From: Methylibium sp.
GTDB lineage: Bacteria; Pseudomonadota; Gammaproteobacteria; Burkholderiales; Burkholderiaceae_C
NCBI RefSeq assembly: GCF_013817345.1
Contig: NZ_JACDCW010000035.1
Span: forward strand, 1-34,119
Direction: 5' to 3'
DNA length: 34,119 bases
Both the position numbers and the translations under genes were made by a program. The notes beneath the pieces are model-generated. The model searched no databases, was not told where the DNA came from, and worked only from the letters and a program-made list of their open reading frames with translations. Of the stretch, positions 32,446-34,119 are shown piece after piece; positions within the stretch are counted from its first letter, which is position 1, and every line of letters begins with the position of its first letter.

Positions 32446-33197
32446 ACGCCGCCCTGCCCCCCACCGTGGCCAAGGAGTTGCCCTGGCCGGCCGACGAATT
32501 CGAAGCGCGCCTGCGCGCGCGCGAATCCGGCTATCACATCCACCATGCCTTCAATCGCCGCCTCAACAGCGGTGCACTGGCGCCCTTCCAGGTGCGCGGC
32601 TGGGTCGCCAACCGCTTCTACTACCAGCAGGCGATCCCGATGAAGGACGCCGCGGTGATGAGCAACTGCGACGACCGCGAGACCCGCCGCCGCTGGGCGC
32701 TGCGACTGCTCGACCACGACGGCCACGACGACTTCGAAGGCGCGAACGCCGGTGGCATCGAGGTCTGGACGCAGCTCGGCCTGGCCGTCGGCCTGACGCG
32801 CGAAGACCTCTGGTCTCAGCGCCACGTGCAGCCCGGCGTGCGCTTCGCGGTCGACGCCTACGTGAACTTCGCTCGCCGCTCGTGCTGGCAGGAAGGCGTG
32901 ATCTCCTCGCTGACGGAGATGTTCGCGCCGAAGATCCACGCCGATCGGCTGGCGGGCTGGCCGAGCCACTATCCGTGGATCGACGCCAGCGGCCTGGCCT
33001 ACTTCCGCAACCGCATCCCGCTGGCGCAGCGCGACGTGGAGCACGGCCTGGAGGTCGCCCATAGCTGGTGCGACACGCGCACCCGGCAGGAACGCGCTCT
33101 CGCCATCCTGCAGTTCAAGCTCGACGTGCTGTGGACGATGCTCGATGCCGTCGAGCGCGCCTACCCCGACGACCTTGCCGAAGAGCTTCGACCATGA
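32442..33197 (+). CDS. pqqC: Pyrroloquinoline-quinone synthase PqqC
   Basis: This cofactor-less oxidase catalyses the final ring closure and oxidation to PQQ. The 251-residue all-helical protein has the conserved [14 protein letters not shown] (near 30), [38 protein letters not shown] and [13 protein letters not shown]-type ([12 protein letters not shown]) segments, and [21 protein letters not shown] at 32430-32434, 7 nt before the GTG at 32442, supports this start over a TTG 13 codons upstream. pqqD follows 40 bp downstream. Confidence 0.95.
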   Translation: MNAALPPTVAKELPWPADEFEARLRARESGYHIHHAFNRRLNSGALAPFQVRGWVANRFYYQQAIPMKDAAVMSNCDDRETRRRWALRLLDHDGHDDFEGANAGGIEVWTQLGLAVGLTREDLWSQRHVQPGVRFAVDAYVNFARRSCWQEGVISSLTEMFAPKIHADRLAGWPSHYPWIDASGLAYFRNRIPLAQRDVEHGLEVAHSWCDTRTRQERALAILQFKLDVLWTMLDAVERAYPDDLAEELRP

Positions 33198-33237
33198 GCA
33201 CGCCGGACCGCCCCGAATGCTCATGCAGGATGCACAC

Positions 33238-33516
33238 ATGAGCGCTGCCGCCACGGTAGCCGACAACCAGCACCCGGCCCTCGCGCCGATGTACCGCCTG
33301 CAGTTCGAGCCGGCGCAGGACTGCTGGGTGCTGCTCTACCCCGAAGGCCTGGTCAAGCTCAACGGCCCGGCCAGCGAAATTCTCCGGCGCTGCGACGGCA
33401 AGGCCAGCGTCGCCGAGATCACCGCCGACCTCGAGAAGACCTTCAACGAAACCAGTCTGCGCGGCGACGTCGGCGAGTTCCTGGGCGACGCCTATGAACG
33501 CGGCTGGATCGTCTGA
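33238..33516 (+). CDS. pqqD: PQQ biosynthesis protein PqqD (RiPP recognition element)
   Basis: The 92-residue PqqD is a peptide chaperone that binds PqqA and presents it to PqqE. Typical features are PMYRLQFEPAQDCWVLLYPEG, LVKLNGPASEILRRCDG and the C-terminal FLGDAYERGWIV. The ATG at 33238 has AGGA 8 nt upstream; ATGs at 33217 and 33223 are possible but give non-conserved extensions. Its 3' end overlaps the proposed pqqE start by 23 nt. Confidence 0.93.
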   Translation: MSAAATVADNQHPALAPMYRLQFEPAQDCWVLLYPEGLVKLNGPASEILRRCDGKASVAEITADLEKTFNETSLRGDVGEFLGDAYERGWIV

Positions 33517-34119
33517 AGCGCTTCACTCGGAGCGCGCGCCTGGCACCGCACACGCAGTGTCACGCGCGCCCCTGTGGCTGCTGGCCGAGCTGACCTACCG
33601 CTGCCCCCTGCACTGCGTGTTCTGTTCCAACCCGACCGACTACGCGCAGCACGCGGACGAGATCTCCACCGCCGACTGGCAGCGCGTGTTTCGCGAGGCC
33701 CGCAAGGCTGGCGCCGTGCAGCTCGGCTTCTCGGGCGGCGAGCCGCTGTTGCGCGAAGACCTGGAAGAGCTGATCGCCGAGGCGCGCCAGCTCGGCTACT
33801 ACACCACCCTCATCACCTCCGGCGTCGGCCTGACCGAGCCGCGCGCTCGCGCGCTCAAGGATGCGGGGCTCGACCACATCCAGCTCAGCTTTCAGGACTC
33901 CACGAGGGAGCTGAACGATTTCCTTTCGTCCACACGCACGTTCGAGCACAAGAGCAAGGTCGCCGCGATCATCAAGGGCCTGGGCTGGCCGCTGGTGCTC
34001 AACTGCGTGATGCACCGCTACAACCTGCCGCACGTGGGCCGCATCATCGACATGGCCGAGCGCATGGGCGTCGACTTCCTGGAACTCACCAGCACGCAGT
34101 ACCACGGCTGGGCCTGGCT
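33494..34119 (+). CDS. pqqE: PqqA peptide cyclase PqqE (radical SAM), 3' end beyond the window
   Basis: This is the radical-SAM enzyme that forms the Glu-Tyr carbon-carbon bond in PqqA. At least 208 codons are present and the frame is open to the window edge. The radical-SAM triad Cys37-x3-Cys41-x2-Cys44 (CPLHCVFC) follows LWLLAELTYR, and FSGGEPLLREDL is the SAM-binding GGE motif. The later LELTSTQYHGWAW is strongly PqqE-like. The ATG at 33494 lies inside pqqD and adds a 21-residue Ala/Ser/His leader; a GTG at 33557 (MSRAPLWLLAEL) gives the usual PqqE start. The auxiliary-cluster SPASM domain lies beyond the window. Confidence 0.93.
   Translation, partial: MNAAGSSEALHSERAPGTAHAVSRAPLWLLAELTYRCPLHCVFCSNPTDYAQHADEISTADWQRVFREARKAGAVQLGFSGGEPLLREDLEELIAEARQLGYYTTLITSGVGLTEPRARALKDAGLDHIQLSFQDSTRELNDFLSSTRTFEHKSKVAAIIKGLGWPLVLNCVMHRYNLPHVGRIIDMAERMGVDFLELTSTQYHGWAW

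Noticed and set aside
1-34119. CRISPR arrays, tRNA/rRNA genes, insertion sequences, prophage or attachment sites
   Set aside because: No regularly spaced direct repeats, cloverleaf-like runs, transposase or integrase motifs were found by reading; the hairpin cluster at 23.7 kb lacks a transposase.

Overview
The window is GC-rich, gene-dense chromosomal DNA. It most resembles a betaproteobacterium of the order Burkholderiales (Comamonadaceae/Sphaerotilaceae-like). This rests on a dapA-bamC-metallohydrolase string, a RoxA-type L16 hydroxylase, a short-Q-loop cytochrome bd oxidase, a pqqABCDE cluster and a tungsten-type aldehyde oxidoreductase operon with an AcoR-like activator. No rRNA, tRNA, CRISPR array, transposase or prophage gene was recognised. 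The placement comes from recalled family features, not from a database search.

Layout. 1-1.5 kb (+): RidA-family protein, DsbB and a basic-tailed hypothetical protein. 1.6-10.0 kb (-): parE, a GNAT acetyltransferase coupled to it, a three-gene cassette (coclaurine-N-methyltransferase/CFA-synthase-like enzyme, DUF1295 membrane enzyme, exported DUF6134-like protein), a vapBC toxin-antitoxin pair, then parC whose ATG directly follows the vapC stop. 10.0-16 kb (+): a methyltransferase, an MFS transporter, a small membrane protein, a second methyltransferase, dapA, bamC and a WalJ-like metallo-beta-lactamase-fold hydrolase, closed by a strong bidirectional terminator. 16-20.5 kb: an Ala-rich lipoprotein, an unknown protein and RoxA (-), a SlyD-like FKBP (+), then dut and coaBC (-). 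20.6-23.0 kb (+): cydAB.

23.0-27.7 kb (-) is a five-gene aldehyde oxidoreductase operon: a four-cluster ferredoxin subunit, the tungsten/Fe-S catalytic subunit, an FAD/NAD(P) reductase subunit, a MoaD-like sulfur carrier and a small Cys-motif protein ending in Gly-Gly-Gly. A divergent AcoR-like regulator follows at 28.1-30.1 kb (+). Next are an S33-type alpha/beta hydrolase (-) and pqqABCDE (+), with pqqE cut by the window end. Together, PQQ-dependent alcohol oxidation (dehydrogenases not in this window) and AOR-dependent aldehyde oxidation would form an alcohol-to-acid route; that link is inferred from proximity.

The most unusual items are these. (1) A 193-bp nest of hairpins lies inside the AOR operon (23663-23855). 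Two inverted copies of a roughly 27-nt loop are conserved while their long stems differ completely yet remain self-complementary. (2) The AOR regulator has GVFPGA where sigma-54 activators have GAFTGA. (3) vapBC is fused at zero distance to parC. (4) The plant-alkaloid-methyltransferase-like lipid-type cassette. (5) Two consecutive AOR accessory proteins both have glycine tails. (6) A 37-codon ORF exactly bridges the pqqB stop and the pqqC start.
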